A stretch of DNA of 64,000 nt, from positions 203,110 through 267,109 of the forward strand of contig MWCT01000001.1 of the NCBI GenBank assembly GCA_002070185.1, given 5' to 3'. Source of the DNA: a candidate division BRC1 bacterium ADurb.Bin183 (GTDB taxonomy: Bacteria > Sumerlaeota > Sumerlaeia > MWCT01). The notes under the pieces are model-generated. The model had not been told where the DNA came from. It was given only the letters and a program-made list of their open reading frames with translations, and did no database searches. The position numbers were made by a program, and so were the translations under genes. Positions 33,350-41,614 of the stretch are shown here, one piece after another (the stretch's first letter is position 1; every line of letters starts with the position of its first letter).

Positions 33350-35917
33350 TCATTGGCGATTAGCGGCGAGATGCCGCGAGCGGCTTCGGAAGAATTTCAT
33401 CGTCTCGAACCAGAGGGCGCTGACAGCGCCGGCGCATATGCAGATGGCTATATCCGTGGGGTGCAGATAGCTGAACCGGAAGAGAGAGCGTAGAAACGGC
33501 GTGTAAAGGACAAGCGCAAGAAACGCCGCCGCGCCGCCGATAACCCACCAGAGGGCGTTGTTGGTCGTCCGCAGCATATCCCAAATATTGCGCGTCCATG
33601 AGCGGTTCGTCATAATCAGCCCCAGATTGGCGATAATAAGCGTGGTGAATGTCAGGGCGCGGGCCTCGTTGGCGTCTTTTTGGATATGATGAGCGATTAA
33701 AAATACGGTGAGCACGATAATCAGGACGGCGACGCCTTGTGCGATGCCGAGGGCGAGCGTGCGCCGGTTGAAGAGTTTTTCCTTTGGGCTGCGCGGGGGG
33801 CGCTCCATGATGCCAGATTCTTCCGGCTCCGCTTCAAAAACCACCGAGCAGGCGGGGTCAATAATCAGTTCAAGAAAAACGATGTGAACGGGCAGGAGCG
33901 CCAGCGGCAATCGGCAGAGCGCCGGCAACAGGGACATGCCCGCAATGGGCACATGGATGGCAAAGATATAGGCGATTGCTTTTTTGATATTGTCGTAGAT
34001 GCGGCGACCCATCCTGACCGCTTGCACGATTGAGGAAAAATCGTCGTCGAGAAGAACGAGCGATGCCGCTTCGCGGGCGACGTCCGTTCCGCGCGCTCCC
34101 ATGGCAATGCCGATGTGCGCGGCTTTCAAGGCGGGCGCGTCATTAACGCCGTCGCCGGTCATGGCAACAATCTCGCCTTCCGCTTTAAGGGCGTTGACGA
34201 TGCGGAGTTTCTGCTCCGGCACCACGCGGGCGAAGATGCCGATTTCGCGGATGCGCCGCCGGAGTTCTTCATCCGTCATCGCGCTCAATTCCGCGCCGGT
34301 GAGAAAGAGATGGGCATTGCTCAGTCCGATTTGACGCGCGATGTTCTGCGCTGTGCCGGGGTAATCGCCGGTAATCATGATGACGCGGATGCCGGCGGCG
34401 TTGCATTCCTTCACGGCGTCAGGGACGGAGGGGCGAACGGGGTCGGCAAGCCCGATGAGCCCGAGAAATTCGAATGGGAAGCCGTGTTGGATATCCGGCA
34501 GCGCGGTTCGATGGAAGGATGATTTTGCCGCGCCGATGACACGCAGACCCTCTTTGGCGAGCGCGGAGATATGATAGGAAAGTTCGTCCATTTCTTCGCT
34601 GTTAAAATGGCAGAGGTCGGCGATGGCTTCCGGCGCGCCTTTGGCGGCGATAACGAAATCCGCGCCGTCCGGCGATTCCCACACATGGGAGAGGGCGAGC
34701 AATTCGCGCGAGAGCGGATACTCATGCACAAGCGTCCAGTCGCGATGGAGATGTTCCGTCCGGGCGAGGTGTTGCTCGCCGAGCTGCTTGATTGCTTTTT
34801 CCATCGGGTCAAAGGGGTCGCGCTGGCTGGCAAGGATGCTGAATTCAACAAGTTCGTGAAATGTTTCAGGCAGCGGTTCGCTGAGGCATCCGTTGACGTC
34901 ATAAGTTTCGCTGTTTGCGACCATCTTTTTGACGGACATCCGGTTCATTGTCAGCGTGCCGGTTTTGTCCACGCAAAGAACTGTGGCGGAGCCGAGCGTT
35001 TCGATGGTTGGAACGCGCCGGGTCAGGACATTTTTGCGCGCCATGCGCCATGCGCCGAGCGCGAAGAAAATGGTGAGGACGACGGGAAACTCCTCCGGCA
35101 GTGTTGCCATAGCGAGGGTGATGCCGGCGAGAAAGCCTTGTTTCCAGTCGCCCCGCGTCAAGCCATAACCAACCACCAGCAAAATGCAAAGCAAAAGTCC
35201 CATCGCCGCCAGCTGCCGCACAACGCGCCGTGTTTCCTTTTGAAGCCCGGTCGCCTCCGGCTCCAGCGCCAGCATGGATTTGCCGATAACGCCGATTTCA
35301 GTGTTGATACCTGTGGCGCGCACGCGGGCAACGCCGCGTCCCTGAACGACGAGCGTGCTGGAATAAACGAAGGGGGTGTCCTCGCCGCCGGGGCGCATGT
35401 ATTCGGTTTTTCCCTTGGCGGGGGATTTGCGCACCGGCGCCGATTCGCCTGTCAGGAGGGATTCATCCACCAGAAGATTAGAGGAGGAAAGAATTTCCGC
35501 ATCGGCTGGAACGCGGTCGCCTTCATTCAGGACGATGATGTCGTTCATCGCCACATCGCGACCGGCGATGCGTTTTTCTTTAGAGTCTCGTATAACAAGG
35601 GCGCGGGGGCTGGAAAGGTCGCGCAGCGCCTCGAGGGCGCGTTCGGTTTTGCGTTCCTGATACAGGGCGATGCCCATGACCGCGAACACAAAAAAAAGGA
35701 GCATGGCGGCTTCTTGAATATCGCCGGAGATAAGGTAGATGATGCCGCAAGCGACAAGGAGGAGGAACATGGGCTCGCGCACAACGTTCCAGGCAATGGC
35801 GAGAATTCCGCGTTTGCGGGAGGAGGGGAGTTCGTTGAAACCATCCAGCGCCAGTTGCGCCGCCGCCTCCTTTTCGGAAAGTCCCGCGATGCCTTCGATG
35901 GAAAAGCCGGGTTTCAA
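33350..35917 (-). CDS. P-type cation-transporting ATPase (P2-like), ion uncertain
   Basis: Ion pump of 855 residues with the usual order: cation-ATPase N-domain (LSEKEAAAQLALDGFNELP), two membrane helices, actuator domain with TGESAPVRK, membrane helices 3-4, phosphorylation loop DKTGTLTMNR (Asp near residue 317), hinge MTGDGVNDAPALKAAHIGIAMG, and six more helices. In helix 4 the calcium-pump PEGLP is replaced by PEEFP, and helix 6 reads ELIIDPACSVVFEAEP, keeping the Asp but not the usual N-TD. This places it in a bacterial subgroup whose ion is not certain to be Ca2+. Only a TTG start (35917) is available, after GAGG. It ends a four-gene minus-strand run. Confidence 0.9.
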   Translation of the reverse strand: MKPGFSIEGIAGLSEKEAAAQLALDGFNELPSSRKRGILAIAWNVVREPMFLLLVACGIIYLISGDIQEAAMLLFFVFAVMGIALYQERKTERALEALRDLSSPRALVIRDSKEKRIAGRDVAMNDIIVLNEGDRVPADAEILSSSNLLVDESLLTGESAPVRKSPAKGKTEYMRPGGEDTPFVYSSTLVVQGRGVARVRATGINTEIGVIGKSMLALEPEATGLQKETRRVVRQLAAMGLLLCILLVVGYGLTRGDWKQGFLAGITLAMATLPEEFPVVLTIFFALGAWRMARKNVLTRRVPTIETLGSATVLCVDKTGTLTMNRMSVKKMVANSETYDVNGCLSEPLPETFHELVEFSILASQRDPFDPMEKAIKQLGEQHLARTEHLHRDWTLVHEYPLSRELLALSHVWESPDGADFVIAAKGAPEAIADLCHFNSEEMDELSYHISALAKEGLRVIGAAKSSFHRTALPDIQHGFPFEFLGLIGLADPVRPSVPDAVKECNAAGIRVIMITGDYPGTAQNIARQIGLSNAHLFLTGAELSAMTDEELRRRIREIGIFARVVPEQKLRIVNALKAEGEIVAMTGDGVNDAPALKAAHIGIAMGARGTDVAREAASLVLLDDDFSSIVQAVRMGRRIYDNIKKAIAYIFAIHVPIAGMSLLPALCRLPLALLPVHIVFLELIIDPACSVVFEAEPEESGIMERPPRSPKEKLFNRRTLALGIAQGVAVLIIVLTVFLIAHHIQKDANEARALTFTTLIIANLGLIMTNRSWTRNIWDMLRTTNNALWWVIGGAAAFLALVLYTPFLRSLFRFSYLHPTDIAICICAGAVSALWFETMKFFRSRSRHLAANRQ

Positions 35918-35950
35918 TCAATCCTCAACGCGTGTATTATTTATTTTATG

Positions 35951-36889
35951 TCAGGGTCTGTTAATAATCTGAACGGGGATTTCTTGCCGTATTTTATTAT
36001 AGAGGGTTTCGAAGGCGCGTTCGCGCTTTTCCCTCATCATCTTATTCATGATAGCCTCCTTGACGTCCGCAAAAGGGATGAGGGTTGCGGGGCTTTCGCC
36101 GGTTTTTTCGATGATGTGGTAGCCAAGGTCTGTTTTGACGATGCCGCTGCGCTCGCCGACTTTGAGAGGGAAGGCGACGTCCTCAAAATCTTTATTATAT
36201 GTTCCGCGCTCAAAGGGGGCTATCTGACCGCCCTGATTTCGAGAGGCGTGAATGGACATCTCGCGCGCCACGCTGCCGAAATCCTCGCCCGCTTCCAGAC
36301 GGAAAAGGGCGCGGCGGGCGTCCTCCACCGTGCCCAATAAAATGTGGCGCACCTGAATTCTTGCAGGTTGAGTGAATTCATCGGGGTTTGCGCGATAGTA
36401 ACCGGCTGCTTCATCTTCCGTGACGGCGATTTTTTCAAGGAGGACGTTTTTCAAGATGTGGTCGAGCAGTATCTGCTGTTTTTCCTTTTCCAACTGCGCG
36501 ATGAAAATGGGGTCGCGGTCAATTTTTTCATTTTCCGCAAAACGGCGCACCAGTTCATCCGTTATCATTTTGTTGAAGTAATCATTGCGGGAAAGGACTT
36601 TTTCCTTTTGCGGGTCAACAATTAAAAGATAGGTTTCATAGTTGCGGCGAAACTCCTCGCGTGTAATTTCTTTTCTGCCTATGCGCGCAAGGACGTCGCC
36701 CTGCACGCGGCTGGCGGGCGGAGTCGGCGCGGGGGTCGGCGCGGGGGCTGGCGTCTGGTCAGACGGCGCAGGGGCGTTGGGTGTTTCCTGAGGCGTTTCC
36801 GGTGGAATGACAGGCTGCGGCTTTCGGGCGCAGGAACAGCCGATGATAAAAAGAGCCAATAAAATGCTCAGATGTAACTTCCGTTTCAT
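35951..36889 (-). CDS. Lipoprotein peptidyl-prolyl isomerase of the parvulin/PrsA-SurA type
   Basis: Envelope foldase of 312 residues. The signal peptide ends in the lipobox LFIIGC (Cys18), so it is lipid-anchored. A Pro/Ala/Thr-rich spacer (about 25-60) precedes a SurA-N-like helical chaperone part (RIGRKEITREEFRRNYETYL). The parvulin domain (about 185-280) has VRHILLGTVEDARRALFRLEAGEDFGSVA, SRNQGGQIAPFERGTY and VKTDLGYHIIEK, all family signatures. The last stretch contains KIRQEIPVQII. It overlaps the upstream GT87-like gene by four bases (ATGA), which indicates translational coupling. Confidence 0.9.
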   Translation of the reverse strand: MKRKLHLSILLALFIIGCSCARKPQPVIPPETPQETPNAPAPSDQTPAPAPTPAPTPPASRVQGDVLARIGRKEITREEFRRNYETYLLIVDPQKEKVLSRNDYFNKMITDELVRRFAENEKIDRDPIFIAQLEKEKQQILLDHILKNVLLEKIAVTEDEAAGYYRANPDEFTQPARIQVRHILLGTVEDARRALFRLEAGEDFGSVAREMSIHASRNQGGQIAPFERGTYNKDFEDVAFPLKVGERSGIVKTDLGYHIIEKTGESPATLIPFADVKEAIMNKMMREKRERAFETLYNKIRQEIPVQIINRP

Positions 36890-38139
36890 TGCGTCTGGAT
36901 ATCCTTGAATGCGGGCGGCTGCGTCAAGTCTCGCATGAGCGCTAACGCAAAAATAATATTACCCAGCGGTTTGATTGAGAAATATAGGAACGCCGCCGCC
37001 GGAGGCAAGTCATTATTCGTCCCCAAGTTGGAAAAAATATGGGGCGTGGGCATGGCGATGAAAATGAAGGACACCCAAAATGCCCATCCCGGTTTTTCTT
37101 TCATTATATAATAAGAAACGAAAAACGGCAACAAGAGAACGTAATGATGTTCCCATACATCCGGTGAGATGATGAAAAAAAGAGCCGTTCCCAGCGCAAA
37201 GAGCGGCATCGGTTTCCAAGAGCCTTTGAGACTGGCGGCAGTCAGGAAAATGAACAGGGCAAGTCCCGCCGCGGCGGGAAGCGCGGATACCGTCCGCTGC
37301 GGCAGGGCGGGAACAATCCGGCGATAATGTAAAAGCATGTGGCGCAGTCCCTGATTTCCGCCGTAAGGCTGCATTTCATTTTTTGCCGCCGCCGGCATAT
37401 TCAAGGAAAAAAAGTCCCGCGCCGCATCTCTATGCCGCATAAAATAAGGAACGGTCAATAAAAAGAGCGCCGTTAAAGAGGCGATGGTTGCTTTGCGTCC
37501 AGCGCGTTTCCAGACCAGAGGCAGCATCCATATAGGAAACAACTTGAGCAAGATGGCTCCCATCCACGCAGCCAGCCCCGTTCGGCGGCAACCCTTTGAA
37601 AGGCAATACGCCGACCAGAAAAGCAGGCTTGCCATCAAAAACGAAAATTGTCCCATGTAAATTTCGACGGCAAAAGGAAAATAAAGCAGCCATAGACAGA
37701 CGGCGGCTATCAAGCGTCGGTTATCGCCGCACATTTTGATTGTGATGAGGATGTTAATAAAAAGAAGGATTTCGTTGATGAGAACCCAAAGGCGCGAGGC
37801 GATAAAAACATTGGGAATCAGACTCATGGGAATGCCGATGAGGAAGGCGACGGGAGGGGTGTAGCGGAAACGTGTGTGCGGAATGCCTTCGTCGTAGGTT
37901 GGGATGCGATAAAGATTTTCGCCCGCGCGGGCATAGCGCCCCGCCATGTAAACCGCGTTGAAGTCCGCGCCGCGCACGTTTCGAAAGAGCGCCATATCAT
38001 GAGAAAAAGGATTCAAAAAACGAAATTTGAGATTAAGCAAAAATAAAAGATGGCAAAAGAGCGCGGCGATGAGGAGAAGTTTTAGCGCGGGGGAAGATTT
38101 GCCAAAGGCTGATTTCATGCGATTCAGATTGTCCGCCAT
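36886..38139 (-). CDS. GT87-like polyprenol-phosphate mannosyltransferase (GT-C membrane enzyme)
   Basis: Integral membrane glycosyltransferase of 417 residues with about ten helices. The phrase RGADFNAVYMAGRYARAGENLYR in the first external loop contains the Asp expected of GT-C enzymes, and RYTPPVAFLIGIPMSLIP follows as in the family, which is known from mycobacterial mannosyltransferases using polyprenyl-phosphate-mannose. The acceptor cannot be predicted. ATG 38139 is six bases after GAGG, which decides it over the TTG at 38151. It starts 24 bases after the CBM9-like gene and overlaps the parvulin gene. Confidence 0.8.
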   Translation of the reverse strand: MADNLNRMKSAFGKSSPALKLLLIAALFCHLLFLLNLKFRFLNPFSHDMALFRNVRGADFNAVYMAGRYARAGENLYRIPTYDEGIPHTRFRYTPPVAFLIGIPMSLIPNVFIASRLWVLINEILLFINILITIKMCGDNRRLIAAVCLWLLYFPFAVEIYMGQFSFLMASLLFWSAYCLSKGCRRTGLAAWMGAILLKLFPIWMLPLVWKRAGRKATIASLTALFLLTVPYFMRHRDAARDFFSLNMPAAAKNEMQPYGGNQGLRHMLLHYRRIVPALPQRTVSALPAAAGLALFIFLTAASLKGSWKPMPLFALGTALFFIISPDVWEHHYVLLLPFFVSYYIMKEKPGWAFWVSFIFIAMPTPHIFSNLGTNNDLPPAAAFLYFSIKPLGNIIFALALMRDLTQPPAFKDIQTQ

Positions 38140-38163
38140 CTTTTTCCTCAATAAAGATATGCT

Positions 38164-38859
38164 TCATTCCACAAATTCAATCAGCCCGAAACGTTCAGGG
38201 CGATGAAACGCCGCCGGCTCGGTGTATGTGGGCGACCAACAGGAATATTCATCGAAGAGCGGCGAGTCGGGTTCATCGGGCGGGCGGCGGTCAATGCGGT
38301 ATAAATTTCCGCGCCAGACATCGCCCGCTTTTGGCGGGGCGGTTCGTTCCAGAAGCTCAAAAGGGATGCCCAGCAGGGCGCGCCAGCCTTTTGGTCGTTT
38401 TGCGGAATCTGATAAAGCGACGTCCGTCTCCACGCCGGTTATGAGTTTTCCGCAATCAAGCCGTTTGATGATTTTTTCCGGAAGGGGTGCGGCAGGGCGT
38501 TGGATGATTGCGGCAAATCGAACATTAAGCGGGCTTATCTCAAACTCGTAATAAAAATCGCTTTCAGGGCGCGGGTCGAAAAAGACTTCAACCACCTCTT
38601 CGTCAAAAATAGGCTCGTTATCTTTTTTATACGTCCCCCAGATGCAGGGGTCAACGCAGTCGTAAAGGATAAAAACCCCGCGCTCATTCCAGAACATTCG
38701 AGCGGAAGTCTGGCGCAGCGCAGGCGCGGAGCCATCGGCAAGGATGAACCGCTCGATGGGAGTTGCCCGATTCCAAGGGAAGTCCGCCGATGATAAAGAG
38801 AGCCGACCCGCATCAAAAGGGATGCGCGCGCACTGATATCGAGGAATATTATTGTTCAA
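38164..38859 (-). CDS. CBM9/DOMON-like carbohydrate-binding protein without signal peptide
   Basis: A 231-residue protein of beta-sandwich type. MFWNERGVFILYDCVDP, FDEEVVEVFFDP and YYEFEISPLNVRFAA follow the order of the CBM9-like fold found in xylanases and many uncharacterised proteins (strand, DE..EVFfD, yEfeisP). No signal peptide is visible, so it may be cytoplasmic. The start is uncertain: TTG 38859 follows GGGGAG at nine bases, and a TTG at 38886 is also open. It heads the run CBM9-like, GT87-like, parvulin, P-type ATPase. Ligand unknown. Confidence 0.75.
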   Translation of the reverse strand: MNNNIPRYQCARIPFDAGRLSLSSADFPWNRATPIERFILADGSAPALRQTSARMFWNERGVFILYDCVDPCIWGTYKKDNEPIFDEEVVEVFFDPRPESDFYYEFEISPLNVRFAAIIQRPAAPLPEKIIKRLDCGKLITGVETDVALSDSAKRPKGWRALLGIPFELLERTAPPKAGDVWRGNLYRIDRRPPDEPDSPLFDEYSCWSPTYTEPAAFHRPERFGLIEFVE

Positions 38860-38956
38860 TGAACCACGCTCCCCAAAATTATGCAATCAGCTCTTGCTTT
38901 GAGTGCGGCGGGTTGTCAATTGTCAAATATCAATTTGCGACAAGCAGGAGCGGGAA

Positions 38957-39478
38957 ATGGCGATTAGAAATTTTGGCGATTGGACGCCGCAGATTGCGGA
39001 GGATGCCTTTGTGGCGCCGAGTGCGGATGTCATGGGTCAGGTGGTTTTGGAACGCGGAGCGAGCGTCTGGTATGGATGCGTCCTTCGCGGAGATATCGAA
39101 GCGATTGTTGTGGGCGAAAACTCGAACATTCAGGATTTATCCGTTCTGCATACCGACCATGGACATCCGGTATTTATCGGACGAGATGTAACAGTTGGGC
39201 ATCAGGCTTGCATTCACGGGGCGAAAATCGGAGACGGATGTTTGATTGGCATGGGGGCGACTGTTTTAAGCGGGGCGGAGATAGGCGAAGGGAGCATGGT
39301 CGGGGCGGGGGCGCTGGTTCCGGAGGGGAAAAAGATTCCGCCGGGGATGCTGGCGGTTGGCGTTCCTTGCCAGATTAAGCGCGAGCTTTCCGCCGAAGAA
39401 AAGGAAAAACTCCGCGCCCACGCCGGTCATTATTGCGAATACGCTCAACAGCATATAAAACAGATACAAAATAAGTGA
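38957..39478 (+). CDS. Gamma-class carbonic anhydrase-like hexapeptide protein
   Basis: A 173-residue left-handed beta-helix trimer protein of the YrdA/PaaY/gamma-carbonic anhydrase group. Metal-type His residues occur in VLHTDHGHPVFIG and VGHQACIHG, at the spacing expected for the three ligands. The N-terminal MAIRNFGDWTPQIAEDAFVAPSA and the ending of about 20 helical residues match the family. AGGAG precedes ATG 38957; the open frame reaches 38903 but has no site there. Members may hydrate CO2 or have another hydrolase role, so activity is open. It diverges from the CBM9-like gene. Confidence 0.88.
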   Translation: MAIRNFGDWTPQIAEDAFVAPSADVMGQVVLERGASVWYGCVLRGDIEAIVVGENSNIQDLSVLHTDHGHPVFIGRDVTVGHQACIHGAKIGDGCLIGMGATVLSGAEIGEGSMVGAGALVPEGKKIPPGMLAVGVPCQIKRELSAEEKEKLRAHAGHYCEYAQQHIKQIQNK

Positions 39479-39498
39479 AAAATTTTGTTCATTTTCTG

Positions 39499-39528
39499 TT
39501 GACAGCCGAAAAGCCCGGTCAGTAACTT
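39499..39528 (+). promoter_or_regulatory. Possible sigma-70 promoter of rplU-rpmA
   Basis: A perfect TTGACA (39499-39504) is followed after 18 bases by TAACTT (39523-39528). The match at -10 is weak. It is placed about 50 bases upstream of the rplU start, in a 98-base gap. Confidence 0.4.
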
Positions 39529-39576
39529 CCCCATTTGTGTTCTTGAATTGGACTTTTAAGGATTGAGGAAAAAATC

Positions 39577-39906
39577 ATGCAAGCGATTGTCAGAACGGGT
39601 AACAAACAATATCGCGTGAGCGAAGGCGATATCATCAAGGTCGAGAAAATCGAGGGCGAAATCGGCAGCGAAATCATTCTCGATGATGTCCTGATGGTCA
39701 AAGGAGACGGCGAGGGAGCTGAGACAAAAATCGGTTCGCCGCGAGTCCCCGATGCCAAAGTCAAGGGCGTTATCGTGGATCAGAATCGCCGCGACAAGAT
39801 AGTCGTCTTCACTTACAAACGGCGCAAGGGCTTTGCCAAAAAGATTGGGCACCGTCAGGATTACACGGCAATCAAGGTGAAGGAAATCGCCGCCCCGGCG
39901 CATTGA
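39577..39906 (+). CDS. rplU: 50S ribosomal protein L21
   Basis: Large-subunit ribosomal protein that binds 23S rRNA near L20. Length 109 is usual. Start MQAIVRTGNKQYRVSEGD and the ending KRRKGFAKKIGHRQDYTAIKV are hallmark L21 sequence. It is followed 45 bases later by rpmA, the standard bacterial order. Confidence 0.98.
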   Translation: MQAIVRTGNKQYRVSEGDIIKVEKIEGEIGSEIILDDVLMVKGDGEGAETKIGSPRVPDAKVKGVIVDQNRRDKIVVFTYKRRKGFAKKIGHRQDYTAIKVKEIAAPAH

Positions 39907-39951
39907 TATTCAATCGCATGCCGGATAAGCATTTATTGGGAGGTTTGAACC

Positions 39952-40221
39952 ATGGCACATAAAAAAGGCGTAGGCAGCAGCAGGAACGGTCGAGACAGTT
40001 GCGGCAAGAAGTTGGGATGCAAAGCCTTCGACGGACAAATGGTCACCGGCGGGAGCATACTGGTCCGCCAGCGCGGGAACAAATATTTCCCGGGCAAAAA
40101 TGTCGGGCAGGGCAAAGACTTCACGTTGTTTGCCAAAATTCCCGGCGTGGTGCGCTATTCGCGTTTCGGGGAAGATAAGCGCATGGTGACAGTCATCGAG
40201 CAGCCAGCCGCTCAGGCATAG
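39952..40221 (+). CDS. rpmA: 50S ribosomal protein L27
   Basis: Ribosomal protein whose N-terminal tail reaches the peptidyl-transferase centre. Length 89 is normal. It begins [21 protein letters not shown] directly, so there is no cleavable N-terminal extension of the Firmicute type, and continues with [21 protein letters not shown] strong hairpin terminator follows the stop codon. Confidence 0.98.
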   Translation: MAHKKGVGSSRNGRDSCGKKLGCKAFDGQMVTGGSILVRQRGNKYFPGKNVGQGKDFTLFAKIPGVVRYSRFGEDKRMVTVIEQPAAQA

Positions 40222-40247
40222 TCGTTACAATCAAAAATATCATTCAT

Positions 40248-40295
40248 AACAGGCGGAGATAAAAAAACGTAAAATTTTTTCTCTGCCTGTTTTTT
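40248..40295 (+). terminator. Rho-independent terminator after rpmA
   Basis: AACAGGCGGAGA (40248-40259) pairs with TCTCTGCCTGTT (40280-40291) with one G-T mismatch, followed by a T-run to 40295. It ends the rplU-rpmA transcript. The next gene starts 50 bases downstream. Confidence 0.8.
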
Positions 40296-40344
40296 ATTGC
40301 CGCGCCGGCGGCGGCTTTTGTATATTTGCTCATGATGGATTGCC

Positions 40345-41460
40345 ATGAAACATGAAGTCTCATTTTTATCGCTGAAAGAGCGGCGCTGGTATTGCATGCT
40401 GTCTTTTTTTGTGGCGATGAGCCTTTTGGGGCTGATTGTTGCGCCGCTATTGGCTGGGTTCCGCATCACGCTGGATGATGTGCGGCATATACGGCTGCAT
40501 TGGCTGGCGGCGTGTCTTGGCGTGTCGGCGCTGGTTGTCAGCATTGACGCCTGGCGGTTGAAGGTTTTGCTTGCGCAGCATTCGGAGCGGCTTGGGTTTT
40601 TTGCCGGCGTTAAGATAGTTCTTATCTACGCCTTTTTTTCCGCGCTGACGCCTACCTCTTTCGGAGGGGAACTCAGCATGATTTATCTGCTGAAACGCCA
40701 AGGGCTCTCAAGCGGCACGGCAACGTCCTCGACAGTCGCGCGCTCTTTGTTGCCGCTGATTATACTCCTGCCGACGTTCCTCATCGCCTCGATACTGATA
40801 CCGGACGCCCTGCCTCATTACCTCTCCCATTCCTTTCGCGTGTTTGCCCTTGTGAGCGCCGCGCTCATCGGCGGATTTCTTTTTCTGCGGATGGAACGGC
40901 GGGCATTTGGCGATGCCATCCCGAAAGAGGAAACGATTGTCCGAGAGGAACAAGGGGCGAAGAAATATTTCTGGGCGTTGATTGGCGTTGTGTGGAAATT
41001 TTACCGCGAGACGGAGGACGCCTTTGCGGATATGGTTACTTATGGTTGGTTCAATAATCTAAAGATTGTCTTTCTGACGGTGGCGCATCTTTTTACGATG
41101 TATTCGCTGGGACCGCTGGCGGCAAAGATATTTGGATTGAATGTTCCATTTTTCAAAGGAATACTGACGCTTTGCATGGTGCATTTGATTGTTTATGTCT
41201 CGCCCTCGCCGGCGGGAAGCGGCGTGGCGGAGGCGGTCTTCGGCATAGCGTTCAAGCCATTCATCGAATCAAGCGGATTTTTGGTTGTGGCGTTCTGGCG
41301 ATTTTTTGCCGAATACGGGCGCGTTCTCGTCGGCGGCGTGCTGACCTTTATCCATCTCCGCATGCCGGAAAAAATCGAAGACCATCCGCGCGACCACCTC
41401 CAAGAGCCCGACCCAGCCGTGAACGATATGAGCGGAATATTAACGAAATACCGGGATTGA
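40345..41460 (+). CDS. UPF0104 / lysylphosphatidylglycerol-synthase-type membrane protein
   Basis: A 371-residue multi-pass membrane protein of the LPG_synthase_TM group, with about eight helices. Signatures are the helix VKIVLIYAFFSALTPTSFGGE, the conserved loop YLLKRQGLSSGTATSSTVARS, and SPSPAGSGVAEAVFG near the end. Some members move glycosylphosphoprenol across membranes or belong to MprF; this one has no catalytic domain. The last residues (SGILTKYRD) and stop lie inside a repeat unit that recurs 89 bases further on, so its C-terminus is affected by the repeat. Confidence 0.82.
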   Translation: MKHEVSFLSLKERRWYCMLSFFVAMSLLGLIVAPLLAGFRITLDDVRHIRLHWLAACLGVSALVVSIDAWRLKVLLAQHSERLGFFAGVKIVLIYAFFSALTPTSFGGELSMIYLLKRQGLSSGTATSSTVARSLLPLIILLPTFLIASILIPDALPHYLSHSFRVFALVSAALIGGFLFLRMERRAFGDAIPKEETIVREEQGAKKYFWALIGVVWKFYRETEDAFADMVTYGWFNNLKIVFLTVAHLFTMYSLGPLAAKIFGLNVPFFKGILTLCMVHLIVYVSPSPAGSGVAEAVFGIAFKPFIESSGFLVVAFWRFFAEYGRVLVGGVLTFIHLRMPEKIEDHPRDHLQEPDPAVNDMSGILTKYRD

Positions 41461-41469
41461 CCCCAGAGG
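41435..41469. repeat. Tandem-type repeat, copy A
   Basis: 35 bases beginning GAATATTAACGAAATACCGG and ending TTGACCCCAGAGG, identical over all 35 bases to 41524-41558. The stop codon of the UPF0104-type gene lies inside. Confidence 0.9.
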
Positions 41470-41523
41470 TTGACCCCAAAAGGATATGCCCCCAAAAGAT
41501 TGATTCCGAAAGGGTTATAAGTA
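41470..41523. repeat. Degenerate 13-15 base units between copies A and B
   Basis: Three decayed units occur in a row: TTGACCCCAAAAGG, ATGCCCCCAAAAGA and TTGATTCCGAAAGGG, all resembling TTGACCCCAGAGG at the end of copies A and B and the TGACCCCC element at 8884 and 18705. Confidence 0.6.
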
Positions 41524-41558
41524 GAATATTAACGAAATACCGGGATTGACCCCAGAGG
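41524..41558. repeat. Tandem-type repeat, copy B
   Basis: 35 bases identical to copy A (41435-41469). It lies between the 3' ends of the UPF0104-type gene and moxR. The 154-base gap 41461-41614 is made mostly of these units. Confidence 0.9.
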
Positions 41559-41614
41559 GGGGCAGAGGGGTGAGGCGTTTAGCGCAAATGAGGCGGGGGT
41601 TGTTTGTGGTTTGA

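Noticed and set aside
34571..36340. 589-codon open frame on the plus strand
   Set aside because: It is antisense to the P-type ATPase and parvulin genes, both of which are certain; the translation is low in hydrophobic order and has no motif.
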